Source: Vicia villosa (lineage: Eukaryota; Streptophyta; Magnoliopsida; Fabales; Fabaceae). From it: a stretch of 64,000 nt of DNA. Location: positions 558,001 to 622,000 of the forward strand of contig NW_026705390.1 in NCBI RefSeq assembly GCF_029867415.1. Reading direction: 5' to 3'. Each line of letters begins with the position of its first letter. Position 1 is the first letter of the stretch. Positions 1 to 11,486 of this stretch are shown piece after piece. The translations under genes were made by a program, and so were the position numbers. Below the pieces are notes generated by a model. It was not told the DNA's origin, searched no databases, and saw only the letters and a list, made by a program, of their open reading frames with translations.

Positions 1-1170
1 CATCCATGATGGCATTTAAAACGTCTCTCACCTCAGAGTCATCCGGAAAGAATCCTCTATTTATATTTGTTTGTCCAAGCTCCGTGATACGAACATATCT
101 AGGAAACACATCAACAATATAATACGCCATAGCCTGCTCCTCTAGTATTTTCTGATGAGCTTGCCTAGGTGGATCTTCTAAAACATCTGGTGTTATATAA
201 GGATGTGACACTTTAAAATATCATCGGATGTAGTCGTGTGCAGCACGCTAGTTGTTAGGAGTTATGATACTTTATGCTTCATATAATATCAGATAATTAA
301 GGTAATCATCATACATGACACTCATATCTCTGTGTGTCATAGCAGGAAGAGCAGACTCAGAAGGGTCTTTAGGAACAAAATGCATATAACTGAATTGTCG
401 CATGACGCACTCAGGAATGTGAGGATACATCAGACGTGAACCGCAAGCCAACGATCCAGAGAAGAAGGCAATTTCATAAAAGGGATGTGTCTCACGGTGA
501 TCGACGTACGTATGGAAGTGTATATCATCCCCTACCACGAAGTCAAGATATTCTTTATATGGTTTCGTCGATTGGTTCCCTCTAAGCGGGATGAATGCAA
601 AAGTACATGGTATATCCTTAATATAGGTTGGAGCACATAACCAGTCATATATTCCTGGGAAGTGCTCGAGGATCCAAGCCTGAAAATGGTACATATGAAT
701 CATTAGTAATGACTTAGCAACTGTTATGAAAACGGCACAAAAACACTAAAAGATGCATAAATATTACCCTTAATACTGTGATGTTGTTTGTCATTTGTTT
801 GGTGTTCCACATACAACCTTCAAGTAACTTGGAGTATAGGTAGATCAAATGAGCAGCCCCCTAATTGTACTCATGGATCGGCTCTAAGTCAGCGAAGTAT
901 CTTCGGTATATCACATCCACGTAAGTGGCACTCTTGTTCATAAAAATAGATGTGTCAACCCAGTACAATATGTATGCTCTCAAAGTATATGTTATATGTT
1001 GCACAATATACTTATCCTCACCACCAGCTTGCTTTGCATCCTGAAGTTGTTATTTATACAACCTCTCTAGAAATCGAAACAGAGCATGAGCCCCTCGGAT
1101 GACTTCTAACTCCTGAAGTTGTTATGTATACAACCTTTTGATCTCATGTGATTCTTTAAAAAAGTGCACC
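1..1170 (-). pseudogene. Plant mobile domain (PMD, aminotransferase-like) gene relic
   Basis: Read on the minus strand, the segment encodes a chain of recognisable plant-mobile-domain blocks. They are HALFRFLERLY and GGEDKYIVQH near 1000-1100, YVDVIYRRYFADLEPIHEYN near 870-930, QAWILEHFPGIY near 650-690, ECVMRQFSYMHFVP near 370-420, and a tail around 1-270 containing DVLEDPPRQAH. The longest open stretch is 272-703 (143 codons). The domain is found in MAIN/MAIL proteins of plants and, very often, in transposon-borne genes. It is broken here: a stop replaces the expected tryptophan after HEYN (about 870), there are stops near 255 and 215, and an imperfect duplication of about 85 bp repeats the RLY..QLQ block (1030-1150). 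The 3' end runs off the window. An intron is likely between about 700 and 770. It is probably a transposon-derived copy rather than a host gene. Confidence 0.75.
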
Positions 1171-1329
1171 TATCTGGAGTACGCTTTCTAATCGGGGGAA
1201 AAAGTTCCAATTCTCCATGGGATTAATATCAATAAAATAGGTGTTTTTTTTACTTCTAAGTGTATTCTAAATCGGTGTGGTTTTTAAGAAAACACAAGGG
1301 AAAGAGTAGGGATGTTCCGTTTTCTAAAA

Positions 1330-1450
1330 GAAGTGGAGTTTTTCTTAGTATGTTTTATGTTTATAAAGTCAAATAAATATTAAATATATGTCACATGTCT
1401 TAAAAATGTGTGTTATTTACACACAAACTATAATAATGGAAAAATGTCAT
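1330..1450. repeat. Partial MITE copy, same family as 28331-28502
   Basis: The stretch TTATAAAGTCAAATAAATAT... TCACATGTCTTA... ACACACAAACTATAATAATGG closely matches, in the same order, the reverse complement of the left and central part of the foldback element at 28331-28502. Terminal repeats are not recognisable here, so this is a truncated or decayed copy. The surrounding 1171-2330 shows no coding potential that I can identify. It is AT-rich with scattered guanine runs. Confidence 0.5.
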
Positions 1451-2639
1451 AAACGGACATGTTCGTCCCGTTTAAATCCATTATGCAAAAACTCACAAAT
1501 AAACAAGATGGAACAGGGCAAACATAGTTGAGGGTGCTAACATAAAACTTTGATTTGTCCCACAAAAAATGAGGTCGGAACGAACCTACAGACACTACCC
1601 TATTTAAGCTTTAAAATGCAAAAAAAAAAAATGTTAATATCCGCGTGCGCAAAAAACGAGGCATAGCAGGGTGGAGGCTTAAAAACTTGACCCGCTCTTA
1701 AAAAAGTGAGGACAAAATGTCTTGCAGACCGGGCCTATTTCACCACCAAAAGAGATACGGAGAAAATCTTAACCCAAGAGGAATAAAAGTAACTCCCAAT
1801 GTATGAGAACCTACGAAATTATTTTTTGCCATGGGTTTTGTAGAAAATATACTATTGTTTTGTTTTTGCATTTTTGTGCATACAATTGCAAGGGAAGTGA
1901 TGAGTTATATGATATTAAACCACTCAATCAATCATTAATAATTGCTTATTTGTTTGTTCCCTTAAACGACTAATAAGGGTTGAGCAAGCTTCTGATTGAG
2001 GGGGAGAAGAGGATTGAGAAACGGTTCTAAAGGTGAGAAAGGAGGAGAAACAATGAACGTGTTTTCAATCATTGTTGGCATGCAAGGAAGAGACAAGAAA
2101 GGAAGATATAGGAGATGAAGAAGAGAGGTGGAAGGAAGAGGAAATTATGTAGCTGGAAAAGGATGGAGTAAAACAATAGAAACACTTCAGAAAAACAAAA
2201 TTAGCTTCTTATTTAATTGGACAAAAAACTCTATGGATTGAGAATACAACATAATGGCATATTTTTGGCCAAAATACAACAATTATTTAAAAAAATAAAG
2301 GTGGTAAAAAGAAGGCAGTGATTTCCCCAGCTACCTATTCCTCAAGACTCAACTTTCACCAATCAAAAAATCTACACCCCTACTCTACATTATGTTAGCA
2401 ATCTAAAGAAATGATAAGAGCAATGGAGATAAGAAGAGAAATGATTAAGGGGAGAAAGAATCCGGGAGTGTGAGATTATCAACAGTTAATTAGCAATCAA
2501 AGCCACCATTACAAGATAATGAAGAAGATCGTTATCTATCTGCATATAAAAAATCCTTCCAAATTCAGAATCCTTGTCTCTAATTAACTTAGCAACCATT
2601 ACTCCGGTTGTTGTTGCCCGATCCTTAACATTGTTAAGT
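1451..2639. other. Intergenic DNA and 3' flank of the PTB3-like gene
   Basis: No convincing coding region or RNA gene is visible. Positions 1480-1760 contain short guanine-rich words (GGACAAA, CGGGCC, GACCCGC) typical of decayed repeats. The last few hundred bases before 2640 are the 3' flank, and probably the 3' UTR, of the minus-strand RNA-binding protein gene. I could not place the polyadenylation site. Confidence 0.3.
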
Positions 2640-5600
2640 TTATATATTTTGCAACTGAGAATAAGAGATCCGGATTACCGAGCCGGAAAGTGAGGTGGCA
2701 TGCTTGCACACGAGGGCTTCGGTAGCCTGCTCCTCGGTCTCAAACTGAACCAGACCTTGTTTCTTACCATTCATCTCAAAGACTTTGCTATTGACAATGG
2801 TTCCGTGCTCCTCTAGAAGGGTCACAATCTCCTCCTCGGTGATGTCTTGTGGGAGTGTGGACAAATGGATCATCTTTGTTGGGGAGCAGCAATAACGGTA
2901 ATTTTTAGCAGCGTTACGGTTGAAACGGTTGAGATTTGAGTTGCTGTAATCGTGTGTGTCAGCACCTTGGGTTATGTTTGGATGCTTTGAGAAGTTCACC
3001 TCAAGTCGTTTATCAAACAACAGGGCTCCCTACATGTCAAAGTTGAAAGAAAATGTTTATCATAATCTTAGAAATTGAAAACCAGGTAAGCAAGGTGGAC
3101 ATGAAACAAACCTTCAGGAAGTGTACTGCCAGTTCAGCTTGGAAACCATCTCCCATCTGGATAAGTGCATGATCTGGTTTATTGCGTAGAAGTTTAATTC
3201 TCACGATGTTCCCATAAAGGGAGAACAAGTTGAACAGTTTGTCCTCGTCAATTCTCTGAGATAAACAAATTTGAAGCTAAATAGGCTGAGACAGACGGGG
3301 ATTAGATAGAAGACAGAGAAAAGACTTACCTCGGGATTAAGATTTGAAACAAGAAGTGTACACCTATCATTCGTCCCAGTTATTCCTGGAGGCAAGCCTC
3401 CCCCAAAGGCAGCTGCAATGGCTGCAGCATTGGGCGTCTACAGTTAAAAAAAACAATAGTTAGAAGATTTAGAAAGATCCGAACAAGGAGCGATCAACCA
3501 TCACTCAATTTTTACAGTGCTTCTCATAAGCTACAAAATTATAATAACTTAAAACATTCAACCATGCCAGTATAACATCAAATTGGGGACTTCAACTTGA
3601 TCTGAAAAATACGCACCTGCGGATATCCAACTGAAAGGAGGGGGAAAATGATATAAATTAGAACACTAACAAATAACATAATCTGATAACAAAATAAACC
3701 AGCCAAAGCAGTTAAATTAAGCACCTGCTCTGGCTCCAGAACCCTGAACACCATACATGTTTCCTGCATCACCATATCCCACCTGTTTCACAGAAGATAG
3801 AGTAAAAAAAATGCCTATTAGAATGCACTTCACAAATATCAACAGGAAGATGTGATTCATAAATAGATAAATAAAAGTCAAACATAGCATATACTTGTGA
3901 AGGTCTTCCTTTCTGTTCTGTAGGGAGACTAGGGTTTGTGAAGTCTCTGCAAAAGATGCGGAGTAAGTCAGCAATAATGTGGTAATAAAATGGTGATTAA
4001 GTGATCAAAAAAAGAGAAAAAAGACACTGAATCACCTTGATCGGTCATTATTGTAGTTTACTTGTAATTCATCAAGGCTGTAAATGAGATCAATTAAATA
4101 TCCATATAAGAAATTAAAGTAACTAAGAGAAAGGAAGAAGGTTCAGGTGTTACAAATTGACTCAAACACAAGCATAACATAAGTTAGAGAACTAACAATA
4201 TAAACCCAAAAGCCAAAAACACAGAAATGATTTAGAGAAATGTAACCTACTTTGAAAATTGAATGTCCAGCTGACAGCAACCATCATAAATATTGCGACC
4301 CTAGAAATTCCAAAATTTCAATTAGTATTTAGAAACAAAACTAGAAGTAACAAGTCCTGTAAATCCCCAAACATAAAGGAAATGTTAAAGAACCTGAAGT
4401 GCAGTTCTTGCAGTAATAGCACTCTGTTGTGATTGGTACTGGATAAGAGCCTGAAAGCCTACAAAGTTGGCAAACATATGATAAAACAATTAGTAAAACA
4501 CATAACTTATTGGTGTTAAATTAAAATTTTATGAAACTACACACAAACTTATTGACGTGCATAATTATCGTTCAACAGTTGGATCAGCGATATCATTTCT
4601 TTCTAAGTTATTAATGGTGTCACAGTGTCCAAGTATTAATGGGGTGAAGGTGTGTGCGGGGGTGCGTGAGTGTCTACTTGAATCAGACAAAAGTATTGCA
4701 TGGTAAAATATAATCCCAATCCACTCAGTTAAAATTCAGAAAAACTTAAAACAGAAAGAAAGAAGAGAAAGGGAGAAATCTGAGAGAATCTGACCAGCTG
4801 ACTTCTGAAATGTCACAATCTTTTCCACAGATCCATGAGGAGAAAAAACTTGATATAGTACATCCACTGTTATGGGATAGAGCACGTGATGTATTGTAAC
4901 TAAGAGAATTCGATTTGGCTGTGCATCCAGAGGGTTCCAAACAGAAAGACAGCATTGAGAAAGAGAAGAGATAGAGAGAAAGGAGAATAAATAGAGAAGT
5001 ATATGATAAAGAGAAAATGATAATTATAGATTCATAGAATACAAATTTTACAAACTGAGCCCACAGAAATGTAATGGCCTGAGATACTGATACAAAGATG
5101 TAGGGAGATATATCACAGAGAAAACATAAAGTACAAATCCAATTCAGTGTATTTTGTAAGCAATCAACAAGATGAAGCATGCAATTTTCGGTTCTGAAAT
5201 GTAAACGAAAAAATCTAACCTCATCTCCCCGTCCTTGAGTTTGATCTACTGTTGTTAGCTCTTGATGAGAGGAAAACTGGACATAAACATTCCTCCCCCT
5301 AACATAAAATATAAAGATAATTAGATTATTCAGGCAATTTTAATATCAATCGGAATAGATAGAGCATTGCAATCTCTGTATATAATCTCAAAAGTTCAAG
5401 ATATCAAAACAATAATCATTGAAATCATGTAAGGCAAGCTAATTGTACCTTATGCTAGGTTGAGTATTTGCATAAAATTGTAAAGAACTGATTGCAGAAG
5501 GAACGTCTTGCATTTGGATAAGTGCCTGCAAATACAGCGCAGCTATTGTAGTATTGTACAAATAAAAACATGATGAAATGAAGCACCTTAAAATTCAAGG

Positions 5601-6313
5601 TGTTAAAGAGAAAACCTGATTTTTTGCACGCAACATCACAAGCTTTGTTATGACTCCAAAAGGTTGAAATAACTGAAGTAAATCATTCTGCAATCAAAAG
5701 GGCAAAAGTTAGAAATCACTCCGGAACTTCTGAAAGACTGAAACAAAGAGCTCAAATAAAATTTCAGTGTAATAACATAAAAATAGCCTATAACTGTAAT
5801 GGAGTTCAAATATTATCCAATAATGTTTAAACTTATGAGTTCAAATATTAATTCCAACTCCATTTTATCCAATAATGTGGACAGAAAGCTGCAATGGAGT
5901 AAAATAAATGCCGATCATGGTCTAAGAAAAAGTGATAAAATAAAATAAAACAAGCACAGACAGAGAGAAAATGCTTGAGCCATTCTGCGAAAGGACTGCA
6001 TATCTAGGCATAAACTGACACCAACATGAAGGTTCTGTCAAATGGACGAAAGAGAAAGACTAGAAGCAACACAAGAGACGAGATCTACCGATTCAGATTA
6101 AATCTAGTCTTGGCAATAGAGCTAAACAAAATATGGTCACAAATCGCAATCATATCGGATTTCAGGATGACCCTTAAGAAGAAGTTTCTAACATATTAAT
6201 TTCCTGAGCAAAAACATTCAGCAAATAGAGAAAGAAAGTGAGAGTCAGGAGAGTACTTCAGATATTTCGTGCCCCACGTTTCGAACATGAATGACTTTGG
6301 AAGGTTCAGTCAT
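2640..6313 (-). CDS. PTB3: Polypyrimidine tract-binding protein homolog 3 (four RRM domains)
   Basis: RNA-binding protein of the PTB/hnRNP I family; plant members bind pyrimidine-rich RNA and control alternative splicing in the nucleus. I joined 14 coding exons, all in phase: 6257-6313, 5616-5687, 5449-5525, 5220-5298, 4795-4918, 4394-4458, 4251-4300, 4036-4077, 3895-3946, 3725-3782, 3617-3630, 3330-3437, 3112-3255, 2640-3029. The sum is 1332 bp, giving 443 residues, close to about 430-440 for the plant family. The protein starts MTEPSKVIHVRNVGHEISE and ends SQLQNI. RRM1 lies at about 8-85, RRM2 at 98-175, RRM3 at 250-315 and RRM4 at 367-443. Typical blocks are LFSLYGNIVRIKLLRNKPDH and EMNGKKQGLVQFE. 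The segment between RRM2 and RRM3 is coded by very short exons, one of only 14 bp. All coding introns have GT-AG borders. No disabling change was seen, so the gene is probably functional. Confidence 0.93.
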
Positions 6314-6863
6314 GGTAAATTAACCTGAAAAAACCATATAAAAGATTAACAGCAGTTTAAACTAACCTGTAATAATAACTATAACAACCATACTAAAACA
6401 CTTAAACTCATTCTTAATTGTTCAAATTATGGATATCATCATCAAATTTATACAGTTCTCAAGTCTGAATCCATTTTTAAGTATGCCACTGAAGTAAAGT
6501 AATAAAAATGGACATTTGAAAATCTTTCTCTGAAACCCCAATAAAAAAAACCTTAAAAAATCACTTTTTCTGATATTCTTCCAAAATCAAATTGGACTAG
6601 ATCACGATGAGAATCAAATCACAATGCCAATAGATAAATCTTGAGGCATCACAGACAAAGTACAATTTAAAGAAAAATGATATTTTTATCTCAAACTCTG
6701 ATGAAAGTGTTGGAGACCGAATATTGGGAATACGCAAATCAAATAGCAGTAACAGGGATTAAAAATTAAAATAGGTCGTGTACAAATTTCAGCTCAGAAC
6801 CCCAATTTTGCCGTAAATCGTAAAATCTAAAGTCAAAAAGAGAGAGGGAGAGAGAAAACTTGC

Positions 6864-6866
<3 letters not shown>
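6314..6866 (-). other. 5' UTR intron of the PTB3-like gene with a GC-AG border
   Basis: On the minus strand the start codon is preceded by GTTAATTTACC and then a clear TTTTTTCAG acceptor (6325-6327), so an intron separates the start from the upstream leader. The only good donor after the pyrimidine-rich leader is CAG|GCAAGT at 6858-6866, a perfect consensus for the rare GC class of donors. The intron would be 6325-6863, 539 bp. Leader introns are common in plant RNA-binding protein genes. The splice is inferred and needs a transcript. Confidence 0.6.
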
Positions 6867-6906
<40 letters not shown>

Positions 6907-6917
6907 TGTGTGTGTGT
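6867..6917. repeat. (AG)n-(TG)n microsatellite in the PTB3-like leader
   Basis: A run of AG dinucleotides (6867-6904) passes directly into TG dinucleotides (6905-6917). On the transcribed minus strand it reads as CA followed by CT, so the CT part probably lies in the transcribed leader just upstream of the leader intron. Pyrimidine tracts are the ligand class of PTB proteins, so autoregulation is conceivable but unproven. Confidence 0.9.
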
Positions 6918-9043
6918 TTTATTAAGAGAGAAGTGAGGCACGCACGCAGAATGTGGTGAATCTGTTAAGTTAACCCTGGGTATGAATGTTATGTTAGGTT
7001 TGTTAATGTGAAAGAGTTTGAGATATGATAGATAACCTATGTTTGAATTTAAGGCTCAAAGTTTGAAGAATGGTCCCCTCCACTTTTTATACTTATCCAT
7101 TTATTTTTGTCTTTTTACTTTGGACATTTATGCCCATAATTGTGTAGGCTAGGGTTGGACAAAAAATAGGTCTCAGGGAATCCGACCGAAACCGAGTGTT
7201 TTTTACATTGGGTTAGATCGGTTTGGATTCGCGGGTTCACGGGTGCTCAAATAGGGTTCGGGCAGTTTCTTTGTTGGATTCGGTTTATATTTTTTGGCCC
7301 ATCGATAACCGACACTGACCGAAACTCTGAATACTTGTACGGGTCTTCTTACCCTCAATCTCAACAAGACTCTGTCCAATCTCCCAACCCACTCAAATGA
7401 ATTATATATAAAACCTAATTTTTTTAGAGTTCAAAGACTAATCCTATGTTGTATCTTCTTGAGCGTCGTCCTTTTTACGACCTTCATACAACTCCTTATT
7501 CAGGTTTGTGTTTCCATTTCCATTCCTCCATCTCATCGTTTTTGGTTGTATGGTTTGTGTCTCGTCTCTTTCTTCATTTACTGGCAACCATTCTTTTATT
7601 TTCTCATCCATCTTCTTCTTTTTCCAGCAATTGGATAGATTCAAGGAACCATTAGAGCAGATTTATATGCTTTACTCAGTAATCAAAAGGTTAGTAGTTG
7701 ATTTATGTGATTTCTTAAATTTTTGAGATTTAAAGTTAGGGCTTGTTTATCTTTAAGGTTTATGTTTCTTTAAAATGATCTAGAACTAGGATTTGTCTAA
7801 AATTAGGGTTTTAGAGTTTGCTTAATTTAACGGGTTGTGTTAATCTTAAAAAGACTTAGGATTTGAGTGTTTTTTTAATAGTGATGTTTGTGTATTGTGT
7901 CACCCTTCATACAGTGTTTATGTTTATGTTTACTCTCATTCTCTTTCTTCCTTTCAGGATTGAGATTTTTGTGTTTTTCAACATTGAAAGATTCAGAAGA
8001 ATATGAGGATATGAACTAGAGAGGGAGAAAATCTACACCGATGATGGAGTTTGGTATGGTAGCAATCCCTTGTAAGATCTCTTGGTTATTTATATGCTCT
8101 CATTTTCAGTTTGTCAGTGTTACTTTATACTTTTGTTGGAATATTGGGGATGACTTCACTTAAAACTTGCATCCAATATTTGTTAATTGGTGGAACTTTC
8201 TTCATTTAGATGAAATTATTTGTTGAGTTTCCCAGCAAAATTCTAATTTTTTATTTTCAATGTATGTAGGCAATTTGGACTTTTTGGTTATGCAAATGTG
8301 TATGCTCAATTGTGATTGAATAACTAGAAGTTTAGGTTTATGCTTGGCAAATGATTAACAATAATTTTTGGCAAATAACAATAAGTTGAGCATGTTTGTG
8401 TGTATGCATAGAAGTGTATGTCTAATTAATCACCTCTCATAGTTAACTGATTTTTGGATAGGAACTTCTTCAAGAACTTTCTTTAAAGGAACTGAGATGT
8501 GCAAAGTAAAACCTTCACACTTGAATAATGAATATTCTATAATTCATAAGAAAATACTCAATAGAAATTTCTTTCTATTTAGTTAATTGCAGAGAGAAAT
8601 GGCTCAAACACAAACAACCGTTATTAATTCTCGCAACGAGCGTAACTAAATATTTATCTATTTCAACTTTGTGTTGGATCCATGAGGTGTATTGTATTAG
8701 TATTTCAACTTTTGTTAACTTTATTTCTGGAATTATGCAGTTCTAATTGACACAGAATATGATCCATTAGTCTCTAAAGAAGAGAAGACAACTATGGTAT
8801 TAAGTTCTTAGTTTATACAAACTTATAAAACTTTTCATCTACTTGTTGGTCGGTAGCTAGGTAGGAAAAGTGACTGTTTTTTTTTATGTTTCTTAGAAAC
8901 ATCAAATCTTTTGTTCTAACCTTGAGTGGGAAAGGATTTTGGTTTTAATGGTTGTGTGGGTTTTTTAAAACTCATTTTGTTTTTCTGAAATCTACTTGGA
9001 AAATAAATATACTTTTGGTTTTAGGAATATCACTGTATTTTCA
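6918..9043. other. PTB3-like promoter region, then unclassified repeat-like DNA
   Basis: 6918-7140 is the upstream flank of the minus-strand PTB3-like gene; no TATA element could be assigned with confidence. From about 7148 the sequence changes to a guanine-rich word set (CTAGGGTTGGACA, GACCGAAACCGAG, GGTTTGGATTCGCGGGTT). This mirrors the complement of 17270-17440 and may be the left end of an old DNA transposon. 7440-9040 has short open frames only (69-72 codons) with no domain I recognise. Confidence 0.35.
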
Positions 9044-9187
9044 AAGTCAGATCAAACAAGGAGTTTTTGAGATGGTAAGTTAAGATATAACTGAAATCAT
9101 TTAAAACTCATTTAAAAGTCAGATCAAACAAGGAGTTTTTGAGATGGTAAGTTAAGATATAACTGAAATCATTTAAAACTCATTTAA
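9044..9187. repeat. Perfect 72-bp tandem duplication
   Basis: Two adjacent copies, essentially identical, with the word GTCAGATCAAACAAGGAG starting at 9046 and again at 9118. Complete identity implies a recent slippage or unequal-exchange event in noncoding DNA. Confidence 0.9.
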
Positions 9188-9412
9188 AATGATACTGTAG
9201 TTGTTTTTATATGATATTATTAAGTATAAATTATTTGCAACTTAGCTAGCTAGATGAGACATATGTTTATTTTACGAAGGTTGTTGGATTCCATATACTT
9301 TAGTATGGCTTGGTGTAATTTAAGTTTTTTTTTAAAATTTTGTAATTTAAATGTGTTGATGAGCTGCCTTGGCGGAGTTTTGTTTTATTAAAAATTAAAA
9401 GATGTTATTTAG

Positions 9413-10063
9413 TATTCTGGACTGGGCCGACACTTGGTCCAAACATAGTGCAAGGCCCAAATCCAATCTGACAAAGGGAAAGACTCCATTGAGCTACCGC
9501 TCACATAGGTATGCACCTGCCCGACTATCGAGCAGGGCCTACTCTTGGCCAAGCCTAGAGTGCCCACCAACCTCATGAACAGGTCTGTGACCCGAGCAAG
9601 ACCCCTTTCAAGGGCGCGGGCAGGCGCGTGGCTCGAACACCTTCACTTGCACCTGTTCTTCGAGGACCCTCCTCCTCGTAGGGTTACTTCACCTTCAACC
9701 CTCTGAATCATACGGAGTCTACGCGCTTCCGATAAGACTGTGTCTCCCCTGATATTTCGGAGCGGTTAACCCAAGATGGAGACCGCGTGTTGGTCTCCAT
9801 TACACACGTAGATCCTGACAGTCTCCATCTTGGGCTTGAACTTCCAATCCAACATGGAGATCTTGGCCCAGCGCTGGGGGATATAAATACCCTCTTTCAC
9901 TTGAGGGTCAGGTATTCATTCACTCCCACTTATTCTTTGTACTTGCACTCCTTAGCTCTCTTTTTTACTTTGGCATCAGAGTACCTTGCAGGTACACTCC
10001 CCTATTCACTTAAAGTCCAACGGTTGAAGGTCATTGACAATCCAGTCTGATCAGGTACGATCA
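9413..10063 (+). mobile_element. Solo LTR of a Ty3/gypsy-type retrotransposon
   Basis: A 651-bp GC-richer block sits between perfect 5-bp target duplications TTTAG (9408-9412 and 10064-10068). It has LTR architecture: a U3 with GGGCCGACACTTGG, a TATA box in GGGGGATATAAATACCC (about 9876-9893), then the R/U5-like words TTTGGCATCAGAGTACC and GCAGGTAC near the 3' end, finishing in TCA. The first bases are TA rather than TG, as if one base had mutated. No internal region or second LTR is present, so it is the scar of LTR-LTR recombination. The open frame at 9787-10050 lies inside the LTR and is not a gene. Confidence 0.75.
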
Positions 10064-10257
10064 TTTAGTTTTTATTTAGATGATTTATTATATTTTAAAA
10101 AAAAAATCAAATGGAAAAATAGGGTTCAAATAAGCCCAATTTAAAATATTACAAAATTTTTACAAAAAAAATTAATTCATCTATATAGTTACATTTTAGA
10201 ATTAAAATAAAAATTTGATTTTAATTCATAAGTTATAATTTCAGTAGCTAAATATAT
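10064..10257. other. AT-rich spacer between solo LTR and copia element
   Basis: Short AT-rich spacer ending in TATAT (10253-10257), the left target duplication of the following element. No gene or motif seen. Confidence 0.6.
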
Positions 10258-11468
10258 TGTTGATGCTCTGTCTATCCTGTATTATTGTATAATGTTTGGC
10301 TAAAACATATAATAGTAGCAAAAAGTCAAAATGTGAATCTTGCAGGATTATAAAGAACAAAACAGGTACAAGCAAGATGTTAGAAGGAATGACATGACAT
10401 CAACTCATGACATCGCGCCTGCAGAACTGGAAGGAAGATTCAGTTTGTACTTAACAGATACAGAATATTCTATGTGAATATTATGTAATCTTATGTGGCG
10501 CACATTTACAGGTCAAAAGAATGATTGAAGAATCAGATCAGAAGATTGAAGATTCAGAAGAATCAGATCAGAAGATTGGATTCAACAGTTTCTAATTTAG
10601 GAAACTCAGGATTAAAAGACCTAATTTGTAGCAGAATATTTTCTGCATATTTGTAACAGATAGAGTGCTGCGATTTGTAAGTCCAAGTCCAGTTGGGATC
10701 AGGTTATAAATAGGAAACTTTGTAACCTAGTTTAGGAAGCTAACCAGCACTTAGAAATATGTAACCATTAGGGTTAGCCGTGTAGGTGAACCTCCCGGTT
10801 TGTGGGAAGGTCACTGATTTGTCCTTCTCGAAACCTGTAGGTTAGAGAAGTGATTTCTCCTCACTCGAAACCTGTAGGTAAGAGTTGAGTATTGTAAGCT
10901 TGATTGAAGCTGTGAAGCAGATCAATTATGTGTTCATTGTTAATTGTGTAAATAGTTGTTGCAGGGTTGTAACAGTTAGGTATCACCAGGGAGTGAGCAG
11001 AGGTTTTCTTATCTTGGATGGAGTTCTGAGATAGAGATTGCATGGGGTAGTGACTAGGTAAACCAGGGGTTGTTTATCTGTAAACCAGAGGTTGTTTATA
11101 TAAAATAGTACTACTGATAGTGGAATCTTCTTCCTGGCTTGGTAGCCCCCAGAGTAGGTTAGTTAGAACTGAACTGGGTTAACAATTAACTGTGTTATTT
11201 ATCTGCTGCATTGTTTGTTCAGTTATGAATGTTATGACTTTGTCTATAACATCAGGTTCAGAAGTGTTAGCTGATCCTGTACAGAACCATTTAAAAATTA
11301 TAATCTGGTTATGTATGCTGAACATATGTGATCCCAGGTCTCATTGACTCTTTCCAAAGAGTAATCAAATAATGAGGGATCCTTGTATTTTGTCGGTGCT
11401 ACATTAATAACAGATCAGATGTCTTGACATCAGGATTGACATCAGAGTCTGTCATACCAGAATTTTCA
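10258..11468 (+). repeat. 5' LTR of the copia-type element
   Basis: 1211 bp, TG...CA ends. It carries a GGTTATAAATAGG TATA-like box near 10700, followed by the leader-like text with the repeated GAAACCTGTAGGT motif (about 10830-10880). The 60-codon minus-strand frame at 10861-11043 recurs in the other LTR only because the LTRs are copies. Confidence 0.85.
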
Positions 11469-11486
11469 ATTGGTATCAGAGCAGGC
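11469..11486 (+). other. Primer binding site, initiator Met tRNA type
   Basis: ATTGGTATCAGAGCAGG directly follows the 5' LTR. TGGTATCAGAGC is the complement of the 3' end of plant initiator methionine tRNA, the usual primer of Ty1/copia elements. Confidence 0.85.

Noticed and set aside
4746..5180. 144-codon minus-strand frame inside the PTB3-like gene
   Set aside because: It is a wrong-frame read-through of exon 5 and its upstream intron. The true exon is 4795-4918 in another frame.
9787..10050. 87-codon frame as a gene
   Set aside because: Lies wholly within the solo LTR and overlaps its TATA region.
10861..11043. 60-codon frame that recurs at 16505-16687
   Set aside because: Recurs only because both lie in the two LTRs of one element.
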